This document shows positions 14,556-23,234 of a stretch of DNA of 37,328 bases, piece by piece. The notes beneath the pieces were generated by a model. It had not been told where the DNA came from and did no database searches. It saw nothing but the letters and a program-made list of their open reading frames with translations. The first letter of the stretch is position 1, and each line of letters starts with the position of its first letter. Location: positions 1 through 37,328 of the forward strand of contig NZ_CALVHE010000019.1 in assembly GCF_944327235.1 (NCBI RefSeq), read 5' to 3'. The position numbers and the translations under genes are program-made. The DNA comes from an uncultured Desulfovibrio sp. GTDB lineage: Bacteria; Desulfobacterota; Desulfovibrionia; Desulfovibrionales; Desulfovibrionaceae.

Positions 14556-17171
14556 ATGCAACGACTGCTTCCGCTCCTGCCCCGTCCCAGCCGCTATGTC
14601 GGCATCGAAGAAGGCGCTTGCCGCAAATCTCCCGAAACGGTCAGCCTGCGGGTAGCGCTGGCCTTTCCTGACACTTACGACGTCGGCATGTCCTATCTGG
14701 GACAAAAGATCCTTTACGGCATCGTCAATGCCCGTGAAAACTGGTGGGCCGAGCGCGTCATGGCGCCGGACCGGGAAAGCGGCGAGATTCTGCGCCGTCA
14801 CGCCGCCCCGCTCTGTACGCTGGAGTCCGGGCTGCCCATCGGCAAGGCGGACTGCGTCTCCTTCTCCGTCACCAATGAACTCTGCTACACCAATGTGCTG
14901 TACATGCTGGATCTGGGCGGCATCCCGCTGCGCCATGCCGACAGGCCCGATGACTTGTCCGCCTGTCCGCTGATCTTTGCGGGCGGCGGCGCGCTGCTCA
15001 GCGCGGAACCGCTGGTGCCCTTTCTGGACTTCTGCGTCCTGGGCGACGGCGAGGAGACGCTCGTGGACGTGCTCGACCTGCTGGAAAAGGCCAAGGCTCA
15101 AGGCTGGGGCCGCGCCCGTTATCTGGAGGAAGTCCGCCACATCCCCGGCATCTATGTGCCGTCCTTCTTCACGCCGCAGGCCGACGGCAGTCTGCTGCCC
15201 CGCTTTGCCGACCATGCCCGCCCTGCCCGGCGTATCGTGGCGGACCTCAACAGCGCGGCCTACCCTGTGGAGCAAGTCGTGCCCGTGGGAGCGGTACATA
15301 ACCGCCTTTCGCTGGAGATCGCCCGTGGATGCACGCGCGGCTGCCGTTTCTGCCATGCGGGCATGGTCTACCGACCGGTGCGGGAACGCTCGCTGGACGA
15401 TATCGCCCGCCTGCTGGACGATTGTCTGAACAAGACCGGCTTTGACGAGATCTCCTTCCTTTCTCTGTCCACCGGAGACTTCTCCGCTCTCAAGACCCTG
15501 TCCAACCGGGTACTTGACCGCTGCGTCCACGAACAGGTCAGCCTTTCCCTGCCGTCGTTGCGCGTGGGCTCCATCGATGACGACATCATGCGCCGCATGG
15601 CCGATATCCGCCGCACGGGCTGTACCCTTGCGCCGGAAGCGGGCAGCCAGCGCCTGCGCGACGTCATCAACAAGGGCGTCAGCGAGGAGCAGCTCCTCCT
15701 CCATGTGCAGAAACTGCTGGAATACGGCTGGCGTCAGGTCAAGCTCTATTTCATGATCGGTCTGCCCACGGAAAACGACGACGACCTGCTGGCCATCGCC
15801 GACCTCTGCCGCAAGGTACGCGACGCCGCCGGGCGCGGCAATCCGCGCATCCAGGTGACGGCAGCCCTTTCCCCCTTCGTGCCCAAGCCTTTCACGCCCT
15901 TCCAGTGGGTGGAACAGATCGGCATGGAGGAGATCGAGCGCCGCGTCCGTCTGGTGCGCGAAGCCTTCAAGGGCCAGAAATTCCTCAAGCTGCGCTGGCA
16001 TGAACCGGCCATGAGCCACCTGGAAGGCATCCTTTCCCGCGCCGGGCGCGAACTGGCCCCGGTAGTGGAGGCCGCCTATCGCAAGGGCGCCATCTTCACC
16101 AGCTGGGTGGAAGAATTTTCCCTCGAGCCGTGGTATGAAGCGCTGGCGGAAAACAGCCTTGCTCCCGCCGACTACATCGCCGCCCGCCCCCTGGACGCCC
16201 CCCTGCCCTGGGATCATCTGGAAGCTGGCATTTCCCCCGAATTCCTGCGCCGCGAATGGGAGCGGGCCCAGGCCGAAAAAGTGACCGACGACTGCCGCTA
16301 TGGAGCCTGCCGCGCCTGCGGGGCCTGTGATACCCCGGCCCGGCCCTCACGCCTGCCCCATGCCGGGAAAGCCACGGACGACGGCCCCCTGCACCGCAAC
16401 CGCCTTATCTTCAGCCAGCGGGACCAGAGCGCCCACGAACCGCACAGGGATGCCGAAGGCCGCATCATCTGCCGTGAACTGGAAAAGAAGCCGCCGCAGA
16501 TCGCGCCGGAACTCACCGTCAAGGCCGCACAGTTCCGCGTCTGGCACAGCAAGACCGACGGTTGCGCCTATCTGAGCCAGCTGGAGTTGCAATCCCTGCT
16601 GGAGCGGGCCCTGCGCCGCGCCCGCCTGCCCATGAGCTTCTCGCAGGGCTTCCATCCCCTGCCGCTCATGAGTTTCGGCCGCGCCCTGCCCGTAGGGGTG
16701 GAAAGCCGAGCGGAATGGTTTGCCATCACCCTGCGCGAACCGCTCGCCGCGACGGAAGTCGCCCGCCGCCTGCGGGAAGTCCTGCCGCCCGGCATGGACA
16801 TCCTGCATGTGGAAAGTGTGGACGGCAGCCGCCGTACGGAACAGTCCGTGCGCGAGACCTTTCAGCTGCATGTGGACGGCGTGGACGGCACGACGCTTGC
16901 CGGAGCCTTTGCCCGCTTTGCCGCCGAGGCCGAACATCCGCTGACGCGCGAAACCAAGAAAGGCCCGCGTACGTCGGACATCCGCCCCCTGCTCGGCCAA
17001 TGGACGCAAGAGGGCGATGCCGTGACATTCACGCTGGATTGGTCTACCATGTATCTCTCTCCGGCAGTCTTCTGCCTGGCTGTCCTGGCCCCGCTGGCCG
17101 AAGCCGACACCCTGCGTCCCGCCATGCATCTGTGCAAGACGGAACAGCACTTTGCCGCCGAACGCCGGTAG
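14556..17171 (+). CDS. Radical SAM protein fused to DUF2344 domain
   Basis: An 871-aa protein of the family in which a radical SAM enzyme is joined to a DUF2344 domain (TIGR03960-like plus TIGR03936-like). The ATG at 14556 is preferred since the upstream GTG lies in a terminator. Residues ~30-220 look like the N-terminal Rossmann/B12-binding-like region (VALAFPDTYDVGMSYLGQKI). The radical SAM cluster motif CTRGCRFC has Cys259, Cys263 and Cys266. Between the domains is a second Cys cluster, Cys580, Cys585, Cys588 and Cys591 (CRYGACRACGAC), that could hold an auxiliary iron-sulfur cluster or zinc. The DUF2344 part runs from about 650 to the end (FRVWHSKTDGCAYLSQLELQ, then MSFSQGFHPLP). The substrate is unknown; in other genomes the family is often found near ribosomal or tRNA/rRNA genes, so RNA or ribosome modification is a reasonable inference. 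Confidence 0.85.
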   Translation: MQRLLPLLPRPSRYVGIEEGACRKSPETVSLRVALAFPDTYDVGMSYLGQKILYGIVNARENWWAERVMAPDRESGEILRRHAAPLCTLESGLPIGKADCVSFSVTNELCYTNVLYMLDLGGIPLRHADRPDDLSACPLIFAGGGALLSAEPLVPFLDFCVLGDGEETLVDVLDLLEKAKAQGWGRARYLEEVRHIPGIYVPSFFTPQADGSLLPRFADHARPARRIVADLNSAAYPVEQVVPVGAVHNRLSLEIARGCTRGCRFCHAGMVYRPVRERSLDDIARLLDDCLNKTGFDEISFLSLSTGDFSALKTLSNRVLDRCVHEQVSLSLPSLRVGSIDDDIMRRMADIRRTGCTLAPEAGSQRLRDVINKGVSEEQLLLHVQKLLEYGWRQVKLYFMIGLPTENDDDLLAIADLCRKVRDAAGRGNPRIQVTAALSPFVPKPFTPFQWVEQIGMEEIERRVRLVREAFKGQKFLKLRWHEPAMSHLEGILSRAGRELAPVVEAAYRKGAIFTSWVEEFSLEPWYEALAENSLAPADYIAARPLDAPLPWDHLEAGISPEFLRREWERAQAEKVTDDCRYGACRACGACDTPARPSRLPHAGKATDDGPLHRNRLIFSQRDQSAHEPHRDAEGRIICRELEKKPPQIAPELTVKAAQFRVWHSKTDGCAYLSQLELQSLLERALRRARLPMSFSQGFHPLPLMSFGRALPVGVESRAEWFAITLREPLAATEVARRLREVLPPGMDILHVESVDGSRRTEQSVRETFQLHVDGVDGTTLAGAFARFAAEAEHPLTRETKKGPRTSDIRPLLGQWTQEGDAVTFTLDWSTMYLSPAVFCLAVLAPLAEADTLRPAMHLCKTEQHFAAERR

Positions 17172-17260
17172 GCAAAACCGCCCGACCTGACCGCCGCGCT
17201 TTTGCTCCGCCTTTCCGGGCCAAAAGCGCCACAGGGAACGGCACTACAGGAGGATAACGG

Positions 17261-17875
17261 ATGTCCCGCAATGTGACGGAAACATGGTTCTTTTACGGCG
17301 ACTCCCTGACGCTCGGCGTCAATGACGACGCCATGCAGGGCGGCTGGGTCGGCCGTCTTGCCCGCAAGGGCAGCGCGGCGGGCCTCTATGACCTGCCCCC
17401 GGCGACCTTCTATAATCTGGGGGTCCGCCGTCATACGGTCATGGACGTGAAAGCCCGCTGGAAACAGGAATGGGAAGCACGCCAGCTTCCCGGCATCTCC
17501 CCGCACATCGCCTTCTGCGCAGGTGTGGTGGACATGGTGCCCGCCGACGGCAGACCCGTGGCCGAAGTCTGCGCCGCCATGCAGGCCATGCTGACCGAAG
17601 CGGCCGCTCTTGCTCCGGTATTGCTCATCAGCGTGCCCCCCATCGCCAATCCCGACGTGACGGCCCGTATCGCCGGCCTCAACCAGGCCTATGCCGCCCT
17701 CTGCGCCGAGCATGGTTTCGGCTGGGCGGATGTCTTCGACACGCTCAAAAATTCGTCCACTTACATGGAAAGCCTCCGTGACGGTATCCATGCCGCGCCT
17801 GAAGGCTGTGAGTACATGGCTGAGGCCCTCTTTGCCCTGCCGTCGGTACGGGCATTTCTGACCACACAACACTAG
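17261..17875 (+). CDS. GDSL/SGNH-type hydrolase
   Basis: A 204-aa predicted esterase or lipase of the SGNH fold with AGGAGG upstream. Block I is YGDSLTLGV with the nucleophile Ser15; block V is DGIHAAPEG with Asp174 and His177, completing the triad. Block III, normally GxND, reads AGVVDM, so the oxyanion-hole Asn appears replaced by Val, which may alter activity. No signal peptide is evident, so it is likely cytoplasmic. The substrate is unknown. It follows the radical SAM gene by 89 bases and precedes a 76-aa gene by nine, so these may be one transcript ending at the terminator at 18137-18175. Confidence 0.82.
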   Translation: MSRNVTETWFFYGDSLTLGVNDDAMQGGWVGRLARKGSAAGLYDLPPATFYNLGVRRHTVMDVKARWKQEWEARQLPGISPHIAFCAGVVDMVPADGRPVAEVCAAMQAMLTEAAALAPVLLISVPPIANPDVTARIAGLNQAYAALCAEHGFGWADVFDTLKNSSTYMESLRDGIHAAPEGCEYMAEALFALPSVRAFLTTQH

Positions 17876-17884
17876 GACATACGC

Positions 17885-18115
17885 ATGGGTTCCTGTCATC
17901 CCTTCAAAGATGATGCCCCGTTTGCCGACAAGGTGAAAACGCTGGAAGATGACGAGCTGCTGGAGATCTGGGAAGAGACGCAGCAGCTCGCGGGGCTCCT
18001 TTCCCAGCAGATCAAGGCCGAGCTGCCGCTTGCCCCGGAATATGAACAGCTCATCGTCGCTGAACTGCAATTGCGGCACGGCCGCCGCCTGTATGCCGCC
18101 GGCATGGAAAAATAG
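17885..18115 (+). CDS. Small hypothetical protein (76 aa)
   Basis: A soluble 76-aa protein with weak Shine-Dalgarno AGGAC, nine bases after the GDSL hydrolase stop. It is rich in Glu and Leu and should be mostly helical (DDELLEIWEETQQLAGLLSQ, then YEQLIVAELQLRHGRRL). A Cys-His pair lies near the start (MGSCHPF). I do not recognise the family. Position and spacing suggest translation with the hydrolase gene, and a terminator follows directly. Confidence 0.7.
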   Translation: MGSCHPFKDDAPFADKVKTLEDDELLEIWEETQQLAGLLSQQIKAELPLAPEYEQLIVAELQLRHGRRLYAAGMEK

Positions 18116-18136
18116 ACTTCCTTCTCCTGCCGCGAG

Positions 18137-18175
18137 AAAAGCCCTGGAGCCGAACGCTTCCGGGGCTTTTTCTTT
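18137..18175 (+). terminator. Rho-independent terminator
   Basis: AAAAGCCC (18137-18144) pairs with GGGCTTTT (18163-18170) around an imperfect inner stem, followed by TCTTTTC. It ends the radical SAM-GDSL-76-aa transcript. Confidence 0.8.
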
Positions 18176-18269
18176 TCCCGTCGCATCTCGCGGAGCGATC
18201 GTTCCCGAGCGTCCCCTCAGACGACGGCAGGATATCCCGTCCGTGCACCCGCAAAAAAAATTTTTTTGC

Positions 18270-18298
18270 TGGACATCACTTTCGCATCTTGCTAGTAT
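18270..18298 (+). promoter_or_regulatory. Promoter of carD
   Basis: TGGACA (18270-18275), 17 bp, TAGTAT (18293-18298). A perfect A/T palindrome GCAAAAAAAATTTTTTTGC just upstream (18251-18269) may act as an UP-like or bent element. Confidence 0.6.
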
Positions 18299-18307
18299 TT
18301 TTTAACA

Positions 18308-18342
18308 GTCGGGAAATCCATTCCCGACCTTTCCCTTTTTTT
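18308..18342 (+). terminator. Leader hairpin with T tract upstream of carD (possible attenuator)
   Basis: GTCGGGAA (18308-18315), loop of five, TTCCCGAC (18321-18328), then a pyrimidine stretch ending in seven T residues (18336-18342). The hairpin starts almost at the predicted transcription start. It could reduce read-through into carD, or simply stabilise the 5' end. Confidence 0.45.
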
Positions 18343-18375
18343 GTACTCCCACATATCAACCGGAAGTGGATGCCT

Positions 18376-18891
18376 ATGTTTACCGCCGGTGAGCTTGTCG
18401 TTTATCCCGCGCAAGGGGTAGGAGAGATAGAACGCGTCAATAATCAGCAAATAGGCGGCGTCGCGTGCGAGCTGTACATCGTGCGCATCCGCGCCAATAA
18501 CATCACGCTCATGGTGCCGGTGGCCAATGCGACCAACGTGGGGCTGCGCCCGCTCATTGCCGCTGAAGAAGCTCGCCGCATCTGGGGCTCCCTCCAGTCC
18601 GAAACGGAAAAAAACGTCCACACCGGACAGAACTGGAACCGCCGCTTCCGCGAATATTCCGAACGCCTCAAGAGTCCCGACCTCGGCGTGGTGGCCGAAG
18701 TGCTGCGTGAGCTGCTGCTCATCAGCCGTCAAAAGGACCTTTCCTTCGGGGAACGCCGCCTCCAGGAGCAGGCCATGAGCCTTGTCACCGGCGAGATCGG
18801 AGAAGTGCTCAAGCTGGATGAACATGCCCTGCGCGACGATCTTCTCCAGCGCTATGCGCCGCCTCCCGTGCCGGAAGCCGCCGCCTGCTGA
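18376..18891 (+). CDS. carD: CarD/CdnL-family RNA polymerase-binding regulator
   Basis: A 171-aa protein. The ATG at 18376 is chosen because GGAAGTGG lies at the right distance; the ATG at 18370 is too close to it. The N-terminal ~60 residues (MFTAGELVVYPAQGVGEIER, then LMVPVANATNVGLRPL) are the Tudor-like domain that binds the RNA polymerase beta subunit. The C-terminal half (NRRFREYSERLKSPDLGVVA, then LSFGERRLQEQAM) is the helical domain that contacts the upstream edge of the transcription bubble. In this family the protein stabilises the open promoter complex, particularly at rRNA promoters. It is followed by rho, so two general transcription factors lie side by side. The leader contains a terminator-like hairpin (18308-18342). 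Confidence 0.93.
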   Translation: MFTAGELVVYPAQGVGEIERVNNQQIGGVACELYIVRIRANNITLMVPVANATNVGLRPLIAAEEARRIWGSLQSETEKNVHTGQNWNRRFREYSERLKSPDLGVVAEVLRELLLISRQKDLSFGERRLQEQAMSLVTGEIGEVLKLDEHALRDDLLQRYAPPPVPEAAAC

Positions 18892-18974
18892 CACAATCGT
18901 CGTCGCCTGTCAGACGCCTTTCTTGCCGCTCGCCCGTGGGAAATCCTAGTTTTTTTGCTTGCCTTTTTTCCTGA

Positions 18975-18991
18975 CTTGCGCTAATCGCAAG
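18975..18991 (+). other. Small hairpin in the rho leader
   Basis: CTTGCG (18975-18980), loop CTAAT, CGCAAG (18986-18991), followed eight bases later by a T run. Between carD and rho there are about 190 bases without a gene; rho genes are often autoregulated through their leaders, but no specific element can be proved here. Confidence 0.35.
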
Positions 18992-19084
18992 GCACACATC
19001 TTTTTTGTTCCATTCCCTGCGATCCTCTCTATCACACCAGACGACACGATCATCGTGCCGTACTCTACTCCTCGCTGTAATCTC

Positions 19085-20404
19085 ATGGAAAAGAAACCTC
19101 GTAAGCCCGTTCGCAAAAAAAAGGCCGAGCCGGAACTCCTGTCCGACAGCACCCTGAGTCTCACCGATCTCAAAACCCGCAGTATGCAGGATCTCATGGA
19201 ACTGGCGGAAAAATACGAGATCGAGAATGCCAGTTCCATGCGCAAACAGGAGCTCATCTTTGCGCTGTTGCAAAGCTGCGCCTCCCAGAACGGCGCCATT
19301 TTCGGGGACGGCGTGCTGGAGATATTGCCGGATGGTTTCGGTTTTCTGCGCTCCCCCTTATGCAGCTATATGCCCGGCCCGGACGATATCTACGTCTCCC
19401 CCTCCCAGATACGGCGCTTTTCCCTGCGCAAGGGGGATGTGGTGTCCGGGCAGATACGTCCCCCCAAGGAAGGGGAACGCTACTTCGCCCTGCTGAAAGT
19501 CACCGAGATCGGCTTTGAACCGCCGGAAAACGCCAAAAACCTTGTTCTTTTCGATAACCTTACCCCTATCTATCCCGATCGCCAGCTGGTCATGGAAAAT
19601 GGCGACAAAAACCTCTCCAACCGCGTCATAGACCTCATGGCCCCCATCGGCTGCGGCCAGCGCGGCCTCATCGTCGCCCCACCCCGCACCGGCAAGACCG
19701 TTCTGCTGCAATCGCTGGCCAATGCCATCAACGCCAACAACCCTGACGTCTACCTTATCGTCCTGCTCATCGACGAACGCCCAGAGGAAGTCACCGACAT
19801 GGAACGCACGGTCAAGAAGGCCGAGGTCGTGAGTTCCACCTTCGACGAGCCCCCGCAGCGCCATGTGCAGGTCTGCGAAATGGTGCTGGAAAAGGCCAAA
19901 CGCCTTGTGGAGCGCAAGCGGGACGTAGTCATCCTGCTGGATTCCATCACCCGCCTCGGGCGCGCCTTCAATACCGTCACCCCCTCTTCGGGCCGCGTGC
20001 TTTCCGGCGGTCTGGATGCCAATGCCCTGCAACGTCCCAAGCGCTTTTTCGGCGCGGCCCGCAATATCGAAGAAGGCGGCAGCCTGACCATCATCGCCAC
20101 GGCCCTCATCGACACCGGTTCCCGCATGGATGAAGTGATCTTTGAAGAATTCAAGGGAACCGGCAATATGGAGATCTTCCTGGACCGCCATCTTGCCGAA
20201 AAGCGCGTTTTCCCGGCCATCGACATCAATCGTACCGGCACGCGCAAGGAAGATCTGCTCCTGCCGGAAGATGTGCTCAACCGGGTCTGGATCCTGCGCA
20301 AGATCCTTGCGCCCATGTCCCCCATCGACAGTATGGAATTCCTGCTGGACAAGATGCGGGGCACCAAGTCCAACAAGGATTTCATGAACGCCATGGGCAA
20401 GTAG
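19085..20404 (+). CDS. rho: Transcription termination factor Rho
   Basis: A 439-aa hexameric RNA-dependent ATPase and translocase. The frame is open from 18959, but the ATG at 19085 starts a protein of normal length; no strong Shine-Dalgarno is visible. The N-terminus is Lys/Arg-rich ([14 protein letters not shown]), followed by the Rho N domain ([16 protein letters not shown]) and the cold-shock-like RNA-binding domain ([16 protein letters not shown]). The Walker A loop APPRTGKT includes Lys204; Walker B is [10 protein letters not shown]. The R/Q-loop region ([20 protein letters not shown]) and [20 protein letters not shown] are typical. All key elements seem intact. It ends factor-dependent transcription and limits antisense RNA. 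Confidence 0.97.
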   Translation: MEKKPRKPVRKKKAEPELLSDSTLSLTDLKTRSMQDLMELAEKYEIENASSMRKQELIFALLQSCASQNGAIFGDGVLEILPDGFGFLRSPLCSYMPGPDDIYVSPSQIRRFSLRKGDVVSGQIRPPKEGERYFALLKVTEIGFEPPENAKNLVLFDNLTPIYPDRQLVMENGDKNLSNRVIDLMAPIGCGQRGLIVAPPRTGKTVLLQSLANAINANNPDVYLIVLLIDERPEEVTDMERTVKKAEVVSSTFDEPPQRHVQVCEMVLEKAKRLVERKRDVVILLDSITRLGRAFNTVTPSSGRVLSGGLDANALQRPKRFFGAARNIEEGGSLTIIATALIDTGSRMDEVIFEEFKGTGNMEIFLDRHLAEKRVFPAIDINRTGTRKEDLLLPEDVLNRVWILRKILAPMSPIDSMEFLLDKMRGTKSNKDFMNAMGK

Positions 20405-20525
20405 CACTCTTTGGTGTGCAGTGGTGCATGGAACACCCGCCACGCGGTATTATGCTGTCAGCCTCTCCGGTTGGGAAAAATCGAGAAAATTGCAGCACGA
20501 CAATATATGGAAGGAGGATTAATTT

Positions 20526-21299
20526 ATGAAACCCATTATATTTTCGGAGGATGTAAAAAAAGTACTCGATATGATTCCCGTTGCCATAGTTGAGATTTCT
20601 TTCGGTGAGGGGATCACCCGTGATGCCAATAATGCCAATAATGCTTTTTATGCATTAACGGGCAGCACGCGCGAACAGTACATGGAAGAAGAATTAAGCG
20701 GAAATCCGCGCAATATTCTCCACCCCGATGACCTGGTTCCCGTTTTTGAAGCATTCAAAACCCATGCTGAACAGAAAGAAAGTTTTGATATCCAGTATCG
20801 CGTTATACATATGGATGGCAGCACGGTCTGGCTTGGTGTTCATGCCGCATACGTGGGAACCAACGACGGAAAAGCCACGTTCCTTTGCACGATGCAAGTC
20901 ATTACAAAAGAGAAAAGAAACCACGCCAGGCTCAGATACTATGTGTTACGTGATGCCGCATTCAAAAGTATGACGGAAAACATATATATGGAGTACAATT
21001 TAGAAACTGATTGTATCGTTTTTTCAGGAAAATGGAATACTATCATGCGTAATAATACTTTTACTCGAGTTTTGGATAGCAACCTTGAAGATTTTTGCTT
21101 TCTTCCTGAAAAATCAAAAAAAATATTTTTTTCCATATTGCAGCGAAAAAGCTATAAACAGAACATGCAGAAATCTTCTTCAATAAAATTTCTTACAAAG
21201 AGAAATGAAGAAATAGTATACTCCGCAAAAAGTGTCCACATTTCTCCGTCATTTATTCTCGCGGTGTTCAATCCCCAAAAATACATAGAGCAGATTTAG
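20526..21299 (+). CDS. PAS-domain protein without output domain
   Basis: A 257-aa protein with a strong GGAGG before the ATG. Residues ~10-130 match a PAS fold of the PAS_3 kind (HPDDLVPVFEAF, then YRVIHMDGSTVWLGVHA, then a closing beta strand). Residues ~140-255 look like a second, degenerate PAS-like unit (YMEYNLETDCIVFSGKWNTI). No kinase, GGDEF, EAL, HD or DNA-binding domain follows, and the gene is visibly A+T-richer than every neighbour, as is the 110-bp region after it. It may be a truncated import from a longer signalling gene, or a stand-alone sensor working with a partner. The ligand is unknown. Confidence 0.75.
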   Translation: MKPIIFSEDVKKVLDMIPVAIVEISFGEGITRDANNANNAFYALTGSTREQYMEEELSGNPRNILHPDDLVPVFEAFKTHAEQKESFDIQYRVIHMDGSTVWLGVHAAYVGTNDGKATFLCTMQVITKEKRNHARLRYYVLRDAAFKSMTENIYMEYNLETDCIVFSGKWNTIMRNNTFTRVLDSNLEDFCFLPEKSKKIFFSILQRKSYKQNMQKSSSIKFLTKRNEEIVYSAKSVHISPSFILAVFNPQKYIEQI

Positions 21300-21484
21300 A
21301 GAATTTTCGACATGCGTTTTGTTATGAAATCATGAATATTCCTTAAAATATAATGTGAATAATTTTTCAATAATTTCCGTCAGTTAAACACAAATATGAC
21401 CGATATTGTCCAGGTGTGAAGTACCCATGCCGTCTTGTATGGTTTTTTTCATTTTCCCTGACCATCTTTTTCGCAGGAAAAACG

Positions 21485-23002
21485 CTAAGGAAAAAGGAAG
21501 AGCGTCGCCAGTCCCAGAAAGAGGAAAAAGCCCGCGCCGTCGGTGATGGTGGTGAGGAAGATGCTGGAGGCCTGCGCCGGGTCGCGTCCCATAGCCCGGA
21601 AGATAAGGGGGATGGAGCCTCCGGCCACGGCCCCGAGCATCATGTCGCAAAACAGCGCTCCGGCCATGACCATGCCCACTTGCGGCACGCTGGTGAATAT
21701 CCAGGCCCCCACAAAGGCCAGCAGGGCCATGATGACGCCGGTGAACAGGCCGATCTTGGCCTCGCGCAGCACGGCCAGCCAGGCTTTTTTCTGCTCGAAG
21801 CGATCCGTCGCCAGTTGCCGGATCATGACGGCCAGGGCCTGCTGGCCGGTATTGCCGGCCTGATTGGCCACCATGGGCATGAGCACGGCCAGCGCGGCCA
21901 TCTGGGCGATGCTCCCCTCGAACATGTAGACCACGGAAGCGGATAAGGCCGAATTGACCATGTTCACCACGAGCCAGGGCAGGCGCCTGACCACGCTTTG
22001 CAGCCACGGGGTGTCGACGCTTTCCCCGGGGTCCGCGCCCACCATGCCCTGCATGTCGGCGCTGGCCTCCTCGTGCATGATGTCCATGATGTCGTCGTAG
22101 GTGACGACGCCCATGATGTGTCCCTCGTGGTCCACAACGGGCATGGCCAGAAAGTTGTAGTGCGACAGCAGGCTGGCCACTTCGCCCTTGTCCATGTCGT
22201 AGGGGACGCTGACCACGCTCTGCCCGCGCACGGCGTCGCCCACCACCGTTCCCGGCCGGGCCAGCATGATGTCCCGGAGGGAAAGCACGCCGAGCAGCAT
22301 GTCCGTGGCATCCACCACATAGCCGTAGTAGGGGCTCTCCTTGTCTTCCATCTCGCTGCGGATGTGGGCAATGGCCTCATCCACGGTCATATGTTCTTCG
22401 AGCAGGATGAGCTCGATGTTCATGACCCCGGCGGCGGAATCCGGATCAAAGTTGAGCAGGTTGCGCAGCTCTTCGGAGTCTTCCCTGTCCAACTTGCCGA
22501 GCAGGACGTCGCGGTGTCCTTCGTCCAATTCATCCAGCACGTCGGCGGCGTCGTCCGGCTCCATCTCAGCGATGATCTGAGCGGCCACGTCAGCGTCGAG
22601 ATTCTCCAGCACGTCCACGGCCACGCTGCCGTCCAGCTCGGCAAGCGCTTCGGCGGCGTCCTCGGTGGCCATGTGGCGCAGCGCACAGACCTGCTTTTCC
22701 AGCGTCAGATTTTCCAGATGGTCGGCAAGGTCGGCGGGATGGACGAACTCGGCGTCGATCTCATCCCCTTCGTCGAGACAGTAGTCCGGCATGGAATAAC
22801 GATGCTGCTCATCGGAGGACGTGTCCTCCTGATCCGACTCTGTGGCCAGCGGCGGCGGCACAGCGGAAAAGGACGACGCATACGACGCGGACGGAGGGGC
22901 TGATGCCTCTCGCCCCGCTCCACTGCCCTGCTGCGGCGCTCCTTCCGTCCGGGGAGAGGTCATGCGGTTGCCGGCAGCCTGCCAGTCTTCATGATCATGC
23001 AT
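21485..23002 (-). CDS. mgtE: MgtE-family magnesium transporter
   Basis: A 505-aa inner-membrane Mg2+ channel/transporter. Residues 1-75 are a Ser/Pro/Ala-rich, probably disordered extension. Residues ~85-190 are the helical MgtE N domain (HPADLADHLENLTLEKQVCA). Residues ~205-330 are a CBS pair (YYGYVVDATDMLLGVLSLRD, then MGVVTYDDIMDIMHEEA), which senses cytosolic Mg2+ in characterised homologues. Residues ~360-505 hold five membrane helices with the pore signature (LMPMVANQAGNTGQQALAVM) and the conserved Asp in TTITDGAGFF. The protein stops very soon after the last helix, as usual. The ATG at 23002 follows AAGGGGGTG. It is divergent from nadC, sharing a ~230-bp intergenic region, and convergent with the PAS gene. 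No Mg riboswitch is evident in its short leader. Confidence 0.93.
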   Translation of the reverse strand: MHDHEDWQAAGNRMTSPRTEGAPQQGSGAGREASAPPSASYASSFSAVPPPLATESDQEDTSSDEQHRYSMPDYCLDEGDEIDAEFVHPADLADHLENLTLEKQVCALRHMATEDAAEALAELDGSVAVDVLENLDADVAAQIIAEMEPDDAADVLDELDEGHRDVLLGKLDREDSEELRNLLNFDPDSAAGVMNIELILLEEHMTVDEAIAHIRSEMEDKESPYYGYVVDATDMLLGVLSLRDIMLARPGTVVGDAVRGQSVVSVPYDMDKGEVASLLSHYNFLAMPVVDHEGHIMGVVTYDDIMDIMHEEASADMQGMVGADPGESVDTPWLQSVVRRLPWLVVNMVNSALSASVVYMFEGSIAQMAALAVLMPMVANQAGNTGQQALAVMIRQLATDRFEQKKAWLAVLREAKIGLFTGVIMALLAFVGAWIFTSVPQVGMVMAGALFCDMMLGAVAGGSIPLIFRAMGRDPAQASSIFLTTITDGAGFFLFLGLATLFLFP

Positions 23003-23062
23003 ACCGACACCCCCTTACTGCCGACAGCTGTTGTGAAAAACGTCCCAATTCCTGTCTCGGCC

Positions 23063-23091
23063 TTGACGCAAACGGACAGGAACTTTATCAA
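23063..23091 (+). promoter_or_regulatory. Promoter of the nadCAB run
   Basis: TTGACG (23063-23068), 17 bp, TATCAA (23086-23091). The inferred start near 23098 gives a leader of about 137 nt before nadC. I saw no obvious NiaR, NrtR or NadQ palindrome. Confidence 0.6.
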
Positions 23092-23234
23092 GGAAGCACC
23101 ATCGGTCGCCACATACCATGAACGGCCTGCCGCACCGGCGGAACAGCCGCCATGACGGACTGCCGGAACATGCCGTCCCCCATCGCGCGACCGTAGGGCA
23201 TGACTTAGCACGCACCTATGACAGGGACAAGCAA

